This document shows, in pieces, positions 5,717 to 5,961 of a stretch of DNA of 5,961 nt. This stretch comes from an uncultured Gemmatimonadota bacterium (GTDB lineage: Bacteria; Gemmatimonadota; Gemmatimonadetes; Gemmatimonadales; Gemmatimonadaceae): positions 1 through 5,961 of the forward strand of contig CAMLHT010000232.1 of assembly GCA_946479895.1 (NCBI GenBank). Reading direction: 5' to 3'. Each line of letters starts with the position of its first letter. Positions within the stretch are counted from its first letter, which is position 1. The position numbers were made by a program, and so were the translations under genes. A model generated the notes under the pieces. It worked only from the letters and a program-made list of their open reading frames with translations. It did not search any database and was not told where the DNA came from.

Positions 5717-5961
5717 GTGACGACGCCATTCGAAGGCCGCTACGCCAGGGAGTTTCTCGCCGGCTGGGGCGCGATGGACTTCAACGGTCACATGGCGAAC
5801 ACCGCCTACCTGAACGTGGCGGCCGACGTACGGATGGCATTCTTCTCGGAGCATGGCTTCCCGCCGAGCGAGTTCCGGCGGCTCGCGATCGGCCCGGTGA
5901 TGCGGAAGGAGGAGCTCGAGTACTTCCGCGAGGTCGGGCTGCACGACACCGTGACGGTGAC
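5717..5961 (+). CDS. Acyl-CoA thioesterase, hotdog fold (4HBT/FadM-YbgC-like), partial at 3' end
   Basis: Only the first 81 residues are inside the window, and the frame remains open to the edge. 'WGAMDFNGHMANTAYLN' (17-33) is the hallmark of 4HBT-type thioesterases, where Asp21 and Asn23-Gly-His25 form the active-site turn and helix start. The helix 'AADVRMAFFSEHG' (35-47) and the strand 'GPVMRKEELEYFREVGLHDT' (59-78) follow as expected. Such enzymes hydrolyse acyl-CoA or related thioesters in the cytosol. The GTG at 5717 is supported by GGGGAG at 5705-5710 with a six-base spacer and gives a normal family N-terminus. It is 36 bases after the small acidic protein gene on the same strand, so it may belong to the same transcript. 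The substrate class cannot be told. Confidence 0.87.
   Translation, partial: MTTPFEGRYAREFLAGWGAMDFNGHMANTAYLNVAADVRMAFFSEHGFPPSEFRRLAIGPVMRKEELEYFREVGLHDTVTV

Noticed and set aside
5504..5944. 146-codon - strand frame at the right end
   Set aside because: It lies opposite the small acidic protein and a clear thioesterase start; it is a compositional shadow.
1..5961. A defence island, CRISPR array, toxin-antitoxin pair, mobile element or riboswitch
   Set aside because: No repeats with regular spacing, no transposase or nuclease domains, no terminal inverted repeats and no recognisable riboswitch core were seen. The small protein after the oxidoreductase is paired with an enzyme, not with a toxin-like gene.

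Overview
The window is very GC-rich (roughly 68-70% by eye) with strong G/C bias at third codon positions. All eleven recognisable genes lie on the + strand, packed with short gaps, and no gap exceeds about 165 bases. Nothing marks a plasmid, phage or transposon: there is no integrase, transposase, tRNA, rRNA or repeat array. The gene families (DinB-like, MmcQ/YjbR, DUF4262, YycE-like VOC, BBE-type flavoenzyme) suit a high-GC soil-type bacterium such as a Gemmatimonadota or actinobacterial lineage. This assignment is inference, because the window carries no phylogenetic marker.

Layout: (1) 2-622, DinB-like metal-site protein, overlapping by four bases (GTGA) with (2) 619-1011, an MmcQ/YjbR family protein; these two form a clear two-gene operon. 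(3) 1150-1548, an unrecognised 132-residue protein with a plausible sigma-70-type promoter and a strong Shine-Dalgarno sequence. (4) 1625-2128, a DUF4262 protein followed by a perfect GC hairpin. (5) 2202-2447, a small membrane protein with a PGLGQ motif. (6) 2488-3006, a RimJ/RimL-like GNAT acetyltransferase, followed by a second hairpin. (7) 3169-3375, a stand-alone molbindin (Mop/TOBE). (8) 3409-3813, a YycE-like VOC protein. (9) 3909-5447, a berberine-bridge-type FAD oxidoreductase that keeps the FAD-linking His but has Tyr where the second linking Cys usually lies; it overlaps (ATGA) with (10) 5444-5680, a small acidic conserved-looking protein of unknown function. (11) 5717 to the window end, the first 81 residues of a hotdog-fold thioesterase.

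How they work together: the window reads as a row of mostly independent accessory or housekeeping genes, not one pathway. Only two pairs are tightly coupled: DinB/MmcQ, and the flavoenzyme with its small acidic partner. The second pair is the best candidate here for an undescribed functional unit, though that is inference from overlap alone. No convincing novel multi-gene defence or mobile system is visible. Several long open frames in other frames and on the - strand (up to 684 codons) are by-products of the GC bias and were rejected.
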